Below, piece by piece: positions 7,677 to 15,724 of a stretch of 39,259 nucleotides of DNA. Origin of the DNA: Rhodocyclaceae bacterium (GTDB taxonomy: Bacteria > Pseudomonadota > Gammaproteobacteria > Burkholderiales > Rhodocyclaceae); contig JAGRFX010000014.1 of NCBI GenBank assembly GCA_020445805.1, forward strand, positions 1-39,259, in the 5' to 3' direction. Below the pieces are notes generated by a model. It saw only the letters and a program-made list of their open reading frames with translations. It searched no databases and was not told the origin of the DNA. A program made the position numbers and the translations under genes. Each line of letters starts with the position of its first letter. Positions within the stretch are counted from its first letter, which is position 1.

Positions 7677-8951
7677 ATGGCCGAGCCGAGCCCCGATCAC
7701 GCCCCGATGGGCACCGACATCGTCGCCCGCATCCGCAGCGAGCAGCTGGCGCTCGTCTATGCGAACAACGGTGGCGCGCTGGGCGTGCACCTGGTGGCGG
7801 CGTTCACGCTGGTGGTGGTGACCTGGCCGACCGCGGACCGGGTCTTGCTGTTCGCGTGGCTGACCGTGCTGCTGGGCCTCAGCGTGGCGCGCTGGCTGCT
7901 CAATCGACAATGGCACCGGCGGCCCGCCGATCCGGACGGCGGGAACGGGACGGCACCCTGGGAGCACCGCATCGTCGCCCTCTCGGCCGCCATGGGCCTG
8001 TGCTGGGGGGCTGTCGGCATCCCCATGCTCTACCAGGGCAATGGCCTGCAGGTCGGCTTTGCGGTCTTCGTGCTGTCGGGGATGGTCAGCGGCGCAGTGG
8101 TGACCCTGGGCCCGGTGCGCCGGGCCTACCTGGCGTTCACGCTGCCGGTGATCGGATGCATGGTGGTTGCGCTGGGCGGGCGGGGCGACCGGGAAGCCAT
8201 CGCCATGGCGGGCCTGTGCCTGATCTTCGAGGCCACCCTCGTGATCACCGTGGGGCGCTTCGCCACGCTGATGCGCAACAACCTGGCCCTGCGCCTCAGG
8301 AACGAGACCCTGGTCGGATCCCTGACGGGCAGCAATCGCCGGTTGGCGGACGCCAACGAGCAGCTGCGCCACGAGATCGATGAGCGCGCCCGGGCCGAGG
8401 CGCGGGCCGACTTCCTCGCCCGCCACGATGCGCTGACGGGGCTCCCCAACCGGCGGCTGCAGCATGATCGCTTCGAGCAGGCGGTGCGGCTGGCCAAACG
8501 CAAGGCCCTGCGGGTGGCGGTCCTGTTCATCGATCTGGACCGCTTCAAGGCGGTCAACGATTCCCTCGGTCACGCGGCCGGCGATCAGCTGCTGTGCGAG
8601 GTCTCCAGGCGCCTCACGGCCTGCCTGCGGGAGGTGGACTCCCTCTCCCGCCAGGGGGGCGACGAGTTCATCCTGCTGCTCGGTGAGGTGGCCGACCGTT
8701 GCGCCGTGGCGAGGGTTGCCAAGCGCCTCCTCGAGGTCATGGGCGAGCCGCTGCGTATCGACGGCCGCACCGTGGCGGTGAGTGGCAGCGTCGGGATCTC
8801 GATCTTCCCGGACGACGGGGGCGACTTCGACCAGCTGGTCCGGCGGGCCGACGAGGCGCTCTACCAGGTCAAGCGGGAGGGCCGCGCCGACTACCGCTTC
8901 TTCGGCGGCGCCTGCGGATCCCTCGACGCCGAGGCTTCGGCGGCGGCCTGA
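7677..8951 (+). CDS. Membrane-anchored diguanylate cyclase (GGDEF)
   Basis: 424 aa. The first ~210 residues contain about six hydrophobic helices, a MASE-like integral membrane sensor without an obvious periplasmic domain. A short coiled coil (about 215-245) leads to a GGDEF domain starting at ARHDALTGLPNRR, with active site GGDEF at 327-331 and DLDRFKAVND. The inhibitory I-site RxxD (REVD) stands five residues before GGDEF, so product feedback by cyclic di-GMP is expected. It lacks an EAL domain. The SD is weak; Met11 at 7707 is an alternative start. The signal is unknown. Confidence 0.92.
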   Translation: MAEPSPDHAPMGTDIVARIRSEQLALVYANNGGALGVHLVAAFTLVVVTWPTADRVLLFAWLTVLLGLSVARWLLNRQWHRRPADPDGGNGTAPWEHRIVALSAAMGLCWGAVGIPMLYQGNGLQVGFAVFVLSGMVSGAVVTLGPVRRAYLAFTLPVIGCMVVALGGRGDREAIAMAGLCLIFEATLVITVGRFATLMRNNLALRLRNETLVGSLTGSNRRLADANEQLRHEIDERARAEARADFLARHDALTGLPNRRLQHDRFEQAVRLAKRKALRVAVLFIDLDRFKAVNDSLGHAAGDQLLCEVSRRLTACLREVDSLSRQGGDEFILLLGEVADRCAVARVAKRLLEVMGEPLRIDGRTVAVSGSVGISIFPDDGGDFDQLVRRADEALYQVKREGRADYRFFGGACGSLDAEASAAA

Positions 8952-8953
8952 AA

Positions 8954-9778
8954 TCAGGGTCGGGCCAGGGGCAGCGGAGTCGTCGCCACACGCCGGAAGG
9001 CGCCCAGCTCATCGATGTAGTCCCATCGCTCGACCCGGCAGACCGGCGCCGTCGCGCCCCCGGTCGGCGCTTCGAAGCGGATCAGGTTGAAGGAGTTGCC
9101 GGCTTCGTGGCGGATGCGCCGGGACACCATGGTGCCCGCCTGCACGACCCACAGCGGGGGGCCCCCGTCGTGGCTGGCGTTGGTCACGAAGGGCAGGTGG
9201 ATGTGCCCGCCGAGGACCAGGTCCACCCCGGCCGAGCGCCAGCTGCGGATGGCCGCCTGGCGGCCACGCAACAGGTCGCTGCTGTCCTGCCCGGGACCCG
9301 GCGCGAGGGGCTGGTGCGTGACCACCACCCGCAGCTTCGCAGGGCAGATGCCCTGCAGGGCGTGGGTCGAGCGGCTCACCTGCTCGGCCCGGATCACGCC
9401 GTTCTTGTGCCGCCATCGGCTCGTCGTATTGAGGACCTGCAGATGGACGTATTCGTCCTCGTAGTGACTCTCCGGCGCCGTGCCGAAGGCCTCGCGAAAG
9501 GGCCCGAAGGGGTCGCCGAAACGCTGGATCGGGTCGAGGACCGGCACGTCGTGGTTGCCGGGATTGAGGAATACGGGTGATGCCGGCGAGAGGGCGTGCA
9601 GCCGCGCCAGGAAGCGTGCGGCGCGGCGGAACTGGCCGGGGAGCGCGCGCTGGGTCAGGTCGCCCGAGACCACGGCCAGGTCGAAGCCGATGACGGCCAC
9701 GCAGGCGAGCAGGGCTTCCACCACCTGGGGGCGCTCGGTACCGAAGTGCGGGTCCGACAGATGCAGCAGCCGCCTCAT
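8954..9778 (-). CDS. Calcineurin-like metallophosphoesterase
   Basis: 274 aa with the complete metal-binding set in order: LSDPHFG at 7-13, SGDLTQRA, NPGNHDVP, VVTHQPL and GGHIHLPF. This is the class III cyclic nucleotide phosphodiesterase/CpdA-like branch of the superfamily, but substrate cannot be assigned by motif alone. Its start codon overlaps the stop of the upstream lipid kinase gene (ATGA), so the two form one operon. The gene converges on the diguanylate cyclase with only 2 nt between stop codons. In this pairing it may act on lipid-linked or nucleotide phosphates; that is inference. Confidence 0.9.
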   Translation of the reverse strand: MRRLLHLSDPHFGTERPQVVEALLACVAVIGFDLAVVSGDLTQRALPGQFRRAARFLARLHALSPASPVFLNPGNHDVPVLDPIQRFGDPFGPFREAFGTAPESHYEDEYVHLQVLNTTSRWRHKNGVIRAEQVSRSTHALQGICPAKLRVVVTHQPLAPGPGQDSSDLLRGRQAAIRSWRSAGVDLVLGGHIHLPFVTNASHDGGPPLWVVQAGTMVSRRIRHEAGNSFNLIRFEAPTGGATAPVCRVERWDYIDELGAFRRVATTPLPLARP

Positions 9779-10785
9779 GAGGTGCCCTCCGCCGACGGAC
9801 AGATCAGGGGCAGCCGGCTGCGGGCGACGCCGAAGCGCAGAGGCAGCTGCAGGCGGGCGGTTTCGCCATCGGTCGCGACCTTGATCCGGCTTGCGCGCCG
9901 GTGGCGCGAAGGCAGGGTCACGGTCAGTTCCCGGCAGGCGAAGCTCGTGAGGTTCGGGTCCTCGCCCATCAGCCCGAGCGAGCCGCGCAGGGCCAGGCCG
10001 AGCAGGGCGATGCTGGGAACCGGTTTGAGATAGAGGGCGGCCAGCAGCCCGCGATTGACGCTGGCGGCCTCCACCAGGCCGAGCTGTTCGAGCTGCAGTC
10101 GGTTATTGCCCACGAAGAGGGTGCTCGTCTCCACGTCGTCGGTGAGGCCGTCACAGTGAATCCGGAGCCGAAGGTGGCGGTGCTCGCGCAGCAGGAACAC
10201 CGCCGCGGACGCCAGCGCCACCAGGCGGCTGCGCCCGAACTGCCGCTTGGCCAGCTCCCGCTGCTCGAGCAGCCTCGGGTAGAGCCCGAGGCTGGCATTG
10301 ACGAGGAAGATGCGGTCATTCACGGTGCCGACGAAGGCGGGCTGCACTGCGCCGTCGAGGAGCAGCCGGCTGGCGGCATCGATCTCGGTGGGGATGCCAT
10401 GATTGCGTGCGAAGTAGTTGAAGGTGCCCATCGGCAGCACGCCGAAGCGGCAGCCAGTGCCCAGGATGCCCCGCGCCACGGCGTTGATGGTGCCATCCCC
10501 GCCGGCCGCCACCACGGTCCCACCGTGGGCCAGGGCCTGTTCGGCGTGGCGCTCCGCCAGCGCTTCGATGTCGCGGGGGTGCCCGATCGGCACCAGGCGG
10601 CACTCGGCCCCCGCGGCCGCAAGCGTCCGCGATACGGTGGCCAGCGCGATGCGGGCGTCCTGGGCGCCCGAGGCCGGATTGTGGAGCACGAAGTACGGGC
10701 CCGGCCGAGGGGCTGCCGGTCGGGCGCGGGCCGGTGACGGATGCGGGTGCGACGCAGCTTCGGGGGGCTGGATGGCTGTGGTCAA
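9775..10785 (-). CDS. Diacylglycerol/sphingosine-kinase-family lipid kinase
   Basis: 336 aa with the DAGK catalytic fold. HNPASGAQD near 34-42 is the first nucleotide-binding segment, and AAGGDGTINAVARGIL contains the hallmark GGDGT. GVLPMGTFNYFARNHGIP follows, then a C-terminal half with FVGNNRLQ. Members phosphorylate diacylglycerol or related lipids at the inner membrane (YegS/BmrU relatives). The only in-frame initiation codon giving the full N-terminus is TTG at 10785; the first 30 residues are rich in Pro, Ala and His and look unstructured. It overlaps the metallophosphoesterase by 4 nt. Confidence 0.88.
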   Translation of the reverse strand: MTTAIQPPEAASHPHPSPARARPAAPRPGPYFVLHNPASGAQDARIALATVSRTLAAAGAECRLVPIGHPRDIEALAERHAEQALAHGGTVVAAGGDGTINAVARGILGTGCRFGVLPMGTFNYFARNHGIPTEIDAASRLLLDGAVQPAFVGTVNDRIFLVNASLGLYPRLLEQRELAKRQFGRSRLVALASAAVFLLREHRHLRLRIHCDGLTDDVETSTLFVGNNRLQLEQLGLVEAASVNRGLLAALYLKPVPSIALLGLALRGSLGLMGEDPNLTSFACRELTVTLPSRHRRASRIKVATDGETARLQLPLRFGVARSRLPLICPSAEGTS

Positions 10786-10890
10786 GGGCGGTTCCGCCAG
10801 TGGGCTTCCGCTCTTGGAGCGATGCGTTCGCCGGACGTTCCGGAGCGCACTCGTTTATGCTCCCCGTGGAAGCGGACGGAGGGCGCGGCG

Positions 10891-11769
10891 ATGGGCGAAA
10901 CGGTGGATCTGGCACACCTGCAGCAGTGGGTCGGGCGCCAGACGGTGCAGGAGGACGAGATCACCGCGTTTCCGATGCGCGCCCTGAAGGCGACCCTCGA
11001 ATCGCCCCAGGTCGGGGACGGCGACCCGGGCGACGTCCTGCCACCCCTGTGGCACTGGCTCTACTTCCTGCCCCTCGATCGCCAATCCTTGCTCGGGCCC
11101 GATGGCCACGCGCGCCGGGGTGGCTTCCTGCCGCCTGTGGCCCTGCCGCGACGGATGTGGGCGGGCGGCCGCTTTGGCTTCATGGCGCCGATCCGGGTCG
11201 GCGAGCGGATCAGCCGGAGTTCGACCGTGTGGTCGGTCAAGGGCAAGTCGGGTCGCAGCGGTTCGCTGGTGTTCGTGACCGTCCGCCACCAGTTCCATGT
11301 GGGCGAGGCGGTGCGGATGTGGGAGGAGCACGACATCGTCTATCGCGAAATGCCGCGCCCGGGCGAGCCGCTGCCGGCGCCCGTGCGGCCGGGCGAGGGC
11401 GCGTTCCGGCGTGTCGTGGTGCCCGACGACGTGCTGCTGTTCCGGTACTCGGCCCTGACCTTCAACAGTCATCGCATCCACTACGACCGGCGCTACGTAT
11501 CCTCGGTCGAGAGCTATCCCGGCCTGGTCGTCCACGGGCCGCTGATCGCCACGCTGCTGCTCGACCTGATCGGCCGGGAGATGCCCGACCGCATCGTGAC
11601 GGCCTTCAGCTTCCGTGCCCTCCGGCCGACCTTCGATGGCGCGCCGTTCTCGCTGCACGGGACGCCCGACGCGGACGGTCGCGCCGTCCGGCTGTGGGCC
11701 TGCGACGGTGACGGCTGCCAGACCATGGAGGCGATGGCGAGCCTGTCCGCCGAGGCAGTCGCATCATGA
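10891..11769 (+). CDS. FAS1-like/MaoC dehydratase, mesaconyl-C4-CoA hydratase or HTD2-like
   Basis: 292 aa, a double-hotdog acyl-thioester dehydratase of the COG3777 type. The N-terminal half carries the MaoC-N fold (FPMRALKATLE, WHWLYFLP, GGFLPPVALPRRMWAGG). The C-terminal half has the family signature YSALTFNSHRIHYDRRYV and SYPGLVVHGPLIATLLLDL, whose His/Asn-rich segment forms the active site. Known relatives hydrate mesaconyl-C4-CoA or itaconyl-CoA, or dehydrate 3-hydroxyacyl thioesters; I cannot choose among these. The start at 10891 is preferred for its GGAGGG SD; a longer in-frame version reads into the divergent promoter. Its stop overlaps the VOC gene start (ATGA). Confidence 0.85.
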   Translation: MGETVDLAHLQQWVGRQTVQEDEITAFPMRALKATLESPQVGDGDPGDVLPPLWHWLYFLPLDRQSLLGPDGHARRGGFLPPVALPRRMWAGGRFGFMAPIRVGERISRSSTVWSVKGKSGRSGSLVFVTVRHQFHVGEAVRMWEEHDIVYREMPRPGEPLPAPVRPGEGAFRRVVVPDDVLLFRYSALTFNSHRIHYDRRYVSSVESYPGLVVHGPLIATLLLDLIGREMPDRIVTAFSFRALRPTFDGAPFSLHGTPDADGRAVRLWACDGDGCQTMEAMASLSAEAVAS

Positions 11770-12158
11770 TCGCCGTCGATCGGCTCGACCACCTGGTGCT
11801 GACCGTGGCCGACATCGAGCGCAGCTGCGCGTGGTATGCGACCGTGCTCGGATTCTCCGTGGTGCGCTTCGGCGAGGGGAGGACTGCGCTCGCCTTCGGG
11901 CGGCAGAAGATCAACCTGCACCAGAGCGGGCGCGAGTTCGAGCCCAAGGCGGCGCGGCCGACCGCGGGCTCGGCCGACCTGTGCTTCATCGCCGACACGC
12001 CGCTCGAGGCCGTCGTCGAGCACCTGGCCGGTTGCGGCGTGGCCATCGAGGCCGGACCGGTGGCGCGGACCGGGGCGACAGGGCCGATCCGCTCGGTCTA
12101 TGTCCGAGATCCGGATGCCAACCTGATCGAGATCAGCAACCCGACGCCGCCGGGCTGA
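11766..12158 (+). CDS. VOC-superfamily (glyoxalase-like) protein
   Basis: 130 aa with two beta-alpha-beta-beta-beta repeats. It begins IDRLDHLVLTVADIERSCAWYATVLGF-type, with the first ligand His in DHLVL, and ends RSVYVRDPDANLIEIS, which carries the C-terminal glutamate ligand; a His in INLHQ is a third candidate. This layout is usual for small metal-dependent VOC proteins (glyoxalase I, methylmalonyl-CoA epimerase, dioxygenase relatives). It overlaps the dehydratase by 4 nt and precedes the MFS gene by 12 nt. The operon suggests a role next to a CoA-thioester or resistance step; the substrate is unknown. Confidence 0.85.
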   Translation: MIAVDRLDHLVLTVADIERSCAWYATVLGFSVVRFGEGRTALAFGRQKINLHQSGREFEPKAARPTAGSADLCFIADTPLEAVVEHLAGCGVAIEAGPVARTGATGPIRSVYVRDPDANLIEISNPTPPG

Positions 12159-12170
12159 GGACGGCGCCCC

Positions 12171-13394
12171 TTGGACGTCGATCGCCTCTTCGCCCAGCCC
12201 GGCTTCGTGCGCTTCTGGGTGGCGCGCATCGCCAGCGCCAGTGGCTACCAGATGCTCACCGTGGCGGTCGCCTGGCAGGTGTGGGACCTGACCGGCAGTG
12301 CCTTCGCCCTGGGCCTGGTCGGTCTCTTCCAGTTCCTCCCCAAGCTGGCGCTGATGCCGATGGCCGGCAACTGGGCCGATCGCTTCGACCGACGGCGTCT
12401 GGTGGCCGCGGCCCAGTCCGTCCAGCTGGTCACCTTGCTGGTCCTGGCGGTGGCCAGCGGGCTGGGGCAGGTGAGCCTGCCGCTGATCTTTGCCGTGCTG
12501 CTGGTGAATGGCGTCGGGCGTACCTTCGAGATGCCCACCAGCCAGGCCTTGCTGCCCGGCCTCGTGCCGCTCGCCCTGCTGCCCCGGGCCGTGGCCATGA
12601 CGGCCTCGGCCTTCCAGGTGGCGACCATTGCCGCCCCGGCCGCAGCCGGCTTCATCTATGCCATCGGACCCCAGGTGGTCTATGGACTGTCGGCCCTGCT
12701 GTTCGCGCTGGCGGTCGTCATGATCGCCGGTGCGCGCCCCATCCGGGCCCAGCAGCGGGCGCCGGCCGGCCGCTCGGCCTGGCAGAACTTCCTGGACGGC
12801 CTGCGCTTCATCCGCGGCGAACGGGCCGTGCTGGGCGCGATTTCCCTGGACATGATGGCCGTCCTGCTGGGCGGCGCCACGGCCCTGCTGCCCATCGTGG
12901 CCAGCGAAATCCTGCACACCGGCGCCTGGGGGCTGGGCCTGCTCCGCTCGGCCCCGGCCGTCGGCGCCTTGGCCACCTCCCTGTGGCTGGCTCGGCATCC
13001 GCTCGAGCGCCGGGTCGGGCCGCTGATGTTCGGCTCGGTGGGCCTCTTCGGCATCGCGACCATCGTGTTTGGCCTGTCCTCCGAGCTCTGGCTGTCGCTG
13101 ACGGCCCTGTTCGTGCTGGGGGCTGCGGACATGGTCAGCATGGTCTTCCGCGGCGCCTACATCCAGCTGGCCACGCCGGACGCCATGCGGGGACGGGTCG
13201 GTGCGGTCAACGGCCTCTTCATCGGCGCTTCCAACCAGCTCGGCGAGTTCGAATCCGGCGTGACCGCCGCATGGCTGGGTACCGTTCCCGCAATCGTGCT
13301 GGGCGGCATCGGCACCCTGGTGGTCGCGGCGCTGTGGATGCGGCTGTTCCCGGCCCTGGCACAGCTCGACCGGCTGCCCTCCGGAGACGGTTAG
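12171..13394 (+). CDS. MFS transporter, EntS/MFS_3-like exporter
   Basis: 407 aa with about 12 hydrophobic helices. The loop after helix 2 reads GNWADRFDRRRLV, the MFS signature (G-x-x-x-D-R-x-x-R). A second copy of the fold begins after the central loop near 190-215. Overall it resembles the EntS-type branch of putative exporters. The start is TTG at 12171, 12 nt after the VOC stop, with GAGGA upstream; later in-frame starts would cut into helix 1. It is the last gene of the operon. The substrate is unknown. Confidence 0.85.
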   Translation: MDVDRLFAQPGFVRFWVARIASASGYQMLTVAVAWQVWDLTGSAFALGLVGLFQFLPKLALMPMAGNWADRFDRRRLVAAAQSVQLVTLLVLAVASGLGQVSLPLIFAVLLVNGVGRTFEMPTSQALLPGLVPLALLPRAVAMTASAFQVATIAAPAAAGFIYAIGPQVVYGLSALLFALAVVMIAGARPIRAQQRAPAGRSAWQNFLDGLRFIRGERAVLGAISLDMMAVLLGGATALLPIVASEILHTGAWGLGLLRSAPAVGALATSLWLARHPLERRVGPLMFGSVGLFGIATIVFGLSSELWLSLTALFVLGAADMVSMVFRGAYIQLATPDAMRGRVGAVNGLFIGASNQLGEFESGVTAAWLGTVPAIVLGGIGTLVVAALWMRLFPALAQLDRLPSGDG

Positions 13395-13446
13395 GTTCGG
13401 GCCCCGCTTGCCCTGCTTGACGTCGTCCGGGTGGGGCGGACAATTC

Positions 13447-13463
13447 TGGCAGAGAGACTGTCA
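13447..13463. promoter_or_regulatory. Inverted repeat just before the sigma-54 activator gene
   Basis: TGGCAG-AGAGA-CTGTCA, an inverted repeat with one mismatch, ends 15 nt before the activator start codon. The same two half-sites recur in opposite order (CTGTCA-TTGT-TGGCAG) upstream of the sigma-54 promoter that follows the gene, so this is a candidate autoregulatory operator. Confidence 0.45.
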
Positions 13464-13478
13464 CTTCAGGCATTGCCC

Positions 13479-14786
13479 ATGTCACACCCCCCTGAGCCAC
13501 CCGCCGAACTGGTGTCCTACCTGGAGGCCCAGCCCGACGCCTGCGTGGTGCTCGACCGGGACTATCGGATCCGCGCCGCCAACGCCGCCTACCAGCGGCT
13601 GCATGGGGACGGGGAGGGCGTGGTGGGGCGTCACTGCTACGAGGTCTCGCACCGCTATCGGGTGCCCTGCGACCAGGCGGGCGAGAGCTGTCCCCTGGCC
13701 GGCGCCCTGGCTTCCGGGCAGCGGGAGCGCGTGCTCCACCTGCATCACACGCCCCGTGGCGAAGCCTACGTGGACATCCGGCTCTCGCCCATCCGCAATG
13801 CCGAGGGCGAGATCTGCTTCTTCGTGGAGCGGATGGCGCCATTGCCTGCGCGCACGAGCGATCTGGCGGCGGGCGGCATGGTGGGGCGTGCCGCCGCATT
13901 CCGGACCATGCTCGGCCTGGTCTCGCGGGTCGCGCCCAGCGATGTCGCGGTGCTGCTGCAGGGCGAGTCCGGTACCGGCAAGGAGCTGGTGGCCCATGCG
14001 ACCCACGCCGCCAGTCTGCGGGCGGACCATCCCTTTGTCGTCGTTGACTGCGCCGGCATGCCAGAAACGCTGATCGAGAGCGAGCTGTTCGGGCATGAGC
14101 GGGGCGCCTTCACGGGGGCCACGGCGCGGCGCACCGGGCTGGTCGAGGCGGCGCGCGGGGGCACCCTGTTTCTCGACGAGCTGGGCGATATTCCACTGGG
14201 CGTCCAGGTCAAGCTGCTGCGACTGCTGGAGGCGGGCGCCTACCGGCGCGTGGGCGGCACGGACCTGCTCCCGGCCGACGTGCGGGTGGTGTCGGCTACC
14301 CACCGCCCCCTGCGCGCGATGGTGGACGCGGGGCGCTTCCGCCAGGACCTCTTCTACCGGGTGAATGCCTTCCCCATCGTCGTGCCGCCATTGCGCGAGC
14401 GCCGGGAGGACATCGCCGAACTGTCCGCCAGCTTCCTGCGGCGCATCGCACCCGACCGCGAGCTGAGTCTGTCGCGGCGGGCCCTGGAAGCCCTGGCCCA
14501 CTACGCCTTCCCGGGCAACATCCGTGAACTGCGCAACGTGCTCGAGCGTGCCACCCTGATGTGCGACGGCGCGGTGATCGAAGCCACGCACCTGCCCGAC
14601 GAGATCGCCCTCAGTGCGGCGCCGGCGACCACCGGCGCGGCGCCGCTGGCCGAAGCGGAAGGCCTGACGCTGGGGCGCCTGCTGGCGGCCCACGACGGAT
14701 CCCGCAAGGCGCTGGCCCAGCAGCTGGGCATCTCGGAGCGCACCCTGTACCGCAAGCTGAAGGCTCACGGTCTGGCGGGTCGCTGA
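13479..14786 (+). CDS. Sigma-54-dependent activator with cysteine-containing PAS domain
   Basis: 435 aa. A PAS domain (about 10-120) contains three conserved-looking cysteines, C53, C64 and C71, in [13 protein letters not shown] and ESCPL, a spacing suited to a metal, heme or redox-active site. The AAA+ domain (about 135-370) has Walker A GESGTGKE (162-169), sigma-54 contact motif GAFTGA (209-214) and Walker B GGTLFLDE, so it should activate sigma-54 polymerase. A Fis-type HTH ends the protein ([20 protein letters not shown]). There is no receiver domain, so it senses its signal directly. The likely target is the sigma-54 promoter 175 nt downstream. The start at 13479 lacks a strong SD. Confidence 0.9.
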   Translation: MSHPPEPPAELVSYLEAQPDACVVLDRDYRIRAANAAYQRLHGDGEGVVGRHCYEVSHRYRVPCDQAGESCPLAGALASGQRERVLHLHHTPRGEAYVDIRLSPIRNAEGEICFFVERMAPLPARTSDLAAGGMVGRAAAFRTMLGLVSRVAPSDVAVLLQGESGTGKELVAHATHAASLRADHPFVVVDCAGMPETLIESELFGHERGAFTGATARRTGLVEAARGGTLFLDELGDIPLGVQVKLLRLLEAGAYRRVGGTDLLPADVRVVSATHRPLRAMVDAGRFRQDLFYRVNAFPIVVPPLRERREDIAELSASFLRRIAPDRELSLSRRALEALAHYAFPGNIRELRNVLERATLMCDGAVIEATHLPDEIALSAAPATTGAAPLAEAEGLTLGRLLAAHDGSRKALAQQLGISERTLYRKLKAHGLAGR

Positions 14787-14818
14787 GCGGGGGCGCGGGC
14801 AGAGCCTCCGGCGTTGTA

Positions 14819-14866
14819 TGGCAGGGTTGTCGCAGCTGCCGTGGGTGAACTGTCATTGTTGGCAGT
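14819..14866 (+). promoter_or_regulatory. Candidate upstream activating sites for the Cys-PAS activator
   Basis: Two imperfect inverted repeats: TGGCAG at 14819-14824 facing CTGCCG at 14836-14841, and ACTGTCATTGTTGGCAGT at 14849-14866 (arms CTGTCA/TGGCAG, 4-nt spacer). The two TGGCAG units are 41 bp apart, about four helical turns. The second site lies about 105 bp before the -24 element. A partial IHF-like match (GATCAGCGGCTTG, 14922-14934) lies between. Confidence 0.5.
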
Positions 14867-14960
14867 CTCAGGCCCGATTCGCGGCGGCGGACGGGCCCGC
14901 GCGGTTCGGATTCTGCTTTTCGATCAGCGGCTTGTCGGGGGCTGCTGTCCGACCCGAAAT

Positions 14961-14978
14961 GCGGCACGACAGTTGCGA
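14961..14978 (+). promoter_or_regulatory. Sigma-54 promoter downstream of the activator gene
   Basis: GCGGCACGACAGTTGCGA contains GG (14963-14964), exactly 10 nt, then GC (14975-14976), and matches GGCACG-N4-TTGC at every conserved position of the core. Transcription is expected to start near 14988. This is the best sigma-54 promoter in the window. Confidence 0.78.
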
Positions 14979-14987
14979 TGGACAGGA

Positions 14988-15220
14988 CAGGCAGATCCGG
15001 GAATCCCCATGCGGGTGCCTGACTCGAGAGTCACCTCCTGTTCCCCACGGGGCCCGCATGACCCCCCAAATCCCCCTCCCGGGTCTGCCGCTTCCCAAGC
15101 CCGGATGTCGACGCCCGCCTGGAACCCGCCCGGGCGTTCGCGAGCGCCCTCATTCAGGCCGAGACTTGTCGCCGGACGGGCCGCCGGATAGAGTCGGCAT
15201 GACCCATCGCGAGGCACGCC
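14988..15220 (+). other. Long structured leader or small RNA driven by the sigma-54 promoter
   Basis: The transcript from 14988 would run 233 nt before the thioesterase gene. Arms ATGCGGG (15009-15015) and CCCGCAT (15053-15059) are exact complements and enclose two smaller hairpins: TGACT-CGAG-AGTCA (15020-15033) and CCC-CACG-GGG (15043-15052). This forms a possible three-way junction. The single-stranded link carries CACCTCCTG (15032-15040), which resembles the 16S anti-Shine-Dalgarno sequence. A later hairpin GGGCG/CGCCC (15132-15149) followed by TCATTC could end a short RNA of about 165 nt. I see no convincing ORF in 14787-15220. Whether it is a leader, a riboregulator or a free sRNA is open. 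Confidence 0.4.
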
Positions 15221-15688
15221 ATGACCACCCAGGCCCAGGACCGGGAACTGCTCGAGCAGATCCGGGTGCTCTTCAACGACCGCATCCCCTTCAACAAGGT
15301 CCTCGGTGCGGTCATCCATTCGCTCGACTACGACCAGCCGAAGATCCGGTTCGAGAAGCGGCCCGAACTGGTCGGCAATTTCCTGCGCGGCAACCTGCAC
15401 GGCGGGGTCATCTCCGCCGTCATCGACGTGACGGGCGGCCTGGCGGCCTTCCTCGGGGTGCAGAAGCGCCTGGCCGACGAACCGCTGGCCTCCAAGCTCG
15501 AGCGATTCGGTGCCCTCGGGACCATCGACCTGCGCGTCGACTACCTGCGGCCCGGCTTTGGTGAATGGTTCGAAGCCACCGGCTATGTGCTGCGCACCGG
15601 CAACAAGGTGGCGGTGGCGCGGATCGAGCTGCACAACGACGAGGGCAGTCTGATCGCGGTGGGCACCGGCGCCTACGTGGTGGGCTGA
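15221..15688 (+). CDS. Hotdog-fold thioesterase, YigI-like
   Basis: 155 aa. The single hotdog domain contains FNKVLGAVIHSL, the nucleotide-binding turn GNLHGGVISAVIDVTGG (with the HGG motif typical of PaaI/YigI acyl-CoA thioesterases) and GTIDLRVDYLRPG. Members hydrolyse acyl-CoA thioesters in the cytoplasm; E. coli YigI relatives prefer medium to long acyl chains. GAGG lies 8 nt before the ATG. It is the first gene after the sigma-54 promoter at 14961, so it may be the target of the Cys-PAS activator. The next gene converges on it. Confidence 0.85.
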   Translation: MTTQAQDRELLEQIRVLFNDRIPFNKVLGAVIHSLDYDQPKIRFEKRPELVGNFLRGNLHGGVISAVIDVTGGLAAFLGVQKRLADEPLASKLERFGALGTIDLRVDYLRPGFGEWFEATGYVLRTGNKVAVARIELHNDEGSLIAVGTGAYVVG

Positions 15689-15689
15689 G

Positions 15690-15720
15690 CGGCCCGCCTG
15701 CGGGTCCGGAATGCGGGCCG
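15690..15720. terminator. Hairpin between converging thioesterase and MliC-like genes
   Basis: CGGCCCGC (15690-15697) and GCGGGCCG (15713-15720) are exact 8-bp complements around a 15-nt loop, directly after the thioesterase stop codon and 4 nt before the converging stop. No U-tract. Confidence 0.45.
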
Positions 15721-15724
15721 GGCG

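Noticed and set aside
15009..15191. Short ORF beginning MRVPDSRVTSC in the sigma-54 leader
   Set aside because: No SD, Pro/Arg/Ser-rich composition, and its codons coincide with the stem-loop elements; the RNA-structure reading explains the sequence better.
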